From contig NZ_AP022595.1 in NCBI RefSeq assembly GCF_010731875.1, positions 3,348,001 through 3,412,000 on the forward strand: a stretch of DNA of 64,000 nucleotides. The letters run 5' to 3'. This DNA is from Mycolicibacterium sarraceniae (GTDB lineage Bacteria > Actinomycetota > Actinomycetes > Mycobacteriales > Mycobacteriaceae). The translations under genes were made by a program, and so were the position numbers. Position 1 is the first letter of the stretch; each line of letters opens with the position of its first letter. Shown piece after piece: positions 63,736 to 64,000 of this stretch. The notes under the pieces were generated by a model. That model was not told the DNA's origin. It ran no database searches and saw only the letters and a list, made by a program, of their open reading frames with translations.

Positions 63736-64000
63736 ATGGCCGGCCCTGTTGAGCGGGTCCTCAGTGAGGACGTGCCCGGCGCTCCCGATGACGTTCGGGC
63801 CCACTACGTCGATCTGGACAACATCAAAGATGTCCACCCGTTGATGGTATCGGTCGAGAGCCTGTCGCGTACCGATACCAGTGACGGCTACATACAGGTC
63901 TACCGCGTCCGCGACCGCATTCCGCTGGGTATCGCCACCCTGCCGATCACGTACACCGCGCGCCTCGAGGTGCCCTCGGTCGGCCCGGTGCTCACCGAGT
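63736..64000 (+). CDS. SRPBCC-family (polyketide cyclase-like) protein, truncated by window end
   Basis: 88 residues visible from ATG 63736: DDVRAHYVDLDNIKDVHPLM, VSVESLSRTDTSDGYIQVYR, VRDRIPLGIATLPITYTARL. The pattern of beta strands and the early D-N-I-x-x-V-H-P segment suits START/SRPBCC proteins binding hydrophobic ligands. The reading frame is open to the window edge, so the C-terminal half is outside. It begins seven bases after the DUF732 stop, probably one transcript. Confidence 0.7.
   Translation, partial: MAGPVERVLSEDVPGAPDDVRAHYVDLDNIKDVHPLMVSVESLSRTDTSDGYIQVYRVRDRIPLGIATLPITYTARLEVPSVGPVLTE

Overview
The window is high-GC actinobacterial DNA and almost certainly from a mycobacterium. 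The evidence is the gene content and order: the phosphatidylinositol-mannoside cluster (pgsA-patA-pimA-nudix) followed by pdxS-tesB-pdxT, UspABC beside TldD/TldE and a fused ECF-type ABC transporter (both blocks familiar from M. tuberculosis), two MmpL transporters with an MmpS, and several small secreted proteins of mycobacterial type. All product names come from reading translated sequence; no database search was run.

Layout. 0-2.7 kb: an SDR dehydrogenase, a dihydrodipicolinate-reductase-like enzyme and a TetR regulator, tightly packed. 2.7-7.8 kb: an Hsp70-like membrane protein with a threonine tail, CsbD, a patch of debris (IS1380-type transposase remnant and a decayed membrane-protein gene), a GAF-ANTAR regulator, DUF1990, a thioesterase and a TIGR02611-type membrane protein. 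7.9-16.7 kb: thrS, a HIT protein and the PIM lipid genes, joined by 1-8 base overlaps, then pyridoxal-phosphate synthase pdxS/pdxT flanking tesB. 16.7-23.5 kb: a decaying zone (SsuC-type permease, a secreted protein, a cytochrome-oxidase subunit lacking its 5' end, a frameshifted VIT transporter and an MFS pump remnant) mixed with an intact acyl-CoA oxidase/dehydrogenase, a bestrophin-like channel and a MarR gene with a clean operator.

24-41 kb: ECF transporter genes, then uspC and uspB. uspA lies 7.5 kb away because a serine-integrase element is inserted between uspA and uspB. The element is flanked by a 16-bp core with one mismatch. It carries an integrase, small phage-like genes including a likely terminase small subunit, a CRP-type palindrome and a decayed IS3-family insertion sequence. 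TldD, TldE and an AhpD-like protein follow.

41-50 kb: pseudogenes of a histidine phosphatase, threonine aldolase, quinone oxidoreductase and a membrane protein, plus a CAT-anticodon tRNA, a small GAF-like protein and a lipoprotein. Next comes an intact jetA-jetB-jetC operon (Wadjet, the SMC-like anti-plasmid complex) with no jetD nuclease gene after jetC. 50-64 kb: two related MmpL transporters, one with MmpS and a striking repeat array upstream. Between them are DUF2237, a VTT-domain membrane protein, a thioesterase with an HxlR regulator, a secreted DUF4185 protein and further gene debris. The window ends inside an SRPBCC-domain gene.

The main themes are (1) the transporter operon split by an integrative element whose ancestral junction can be rebuilt exactly, (2) a Wadjet operon missing its nuclease, and (3) about a dozen multi-lesion pseudogenes, which suggests ongoing genome decay.
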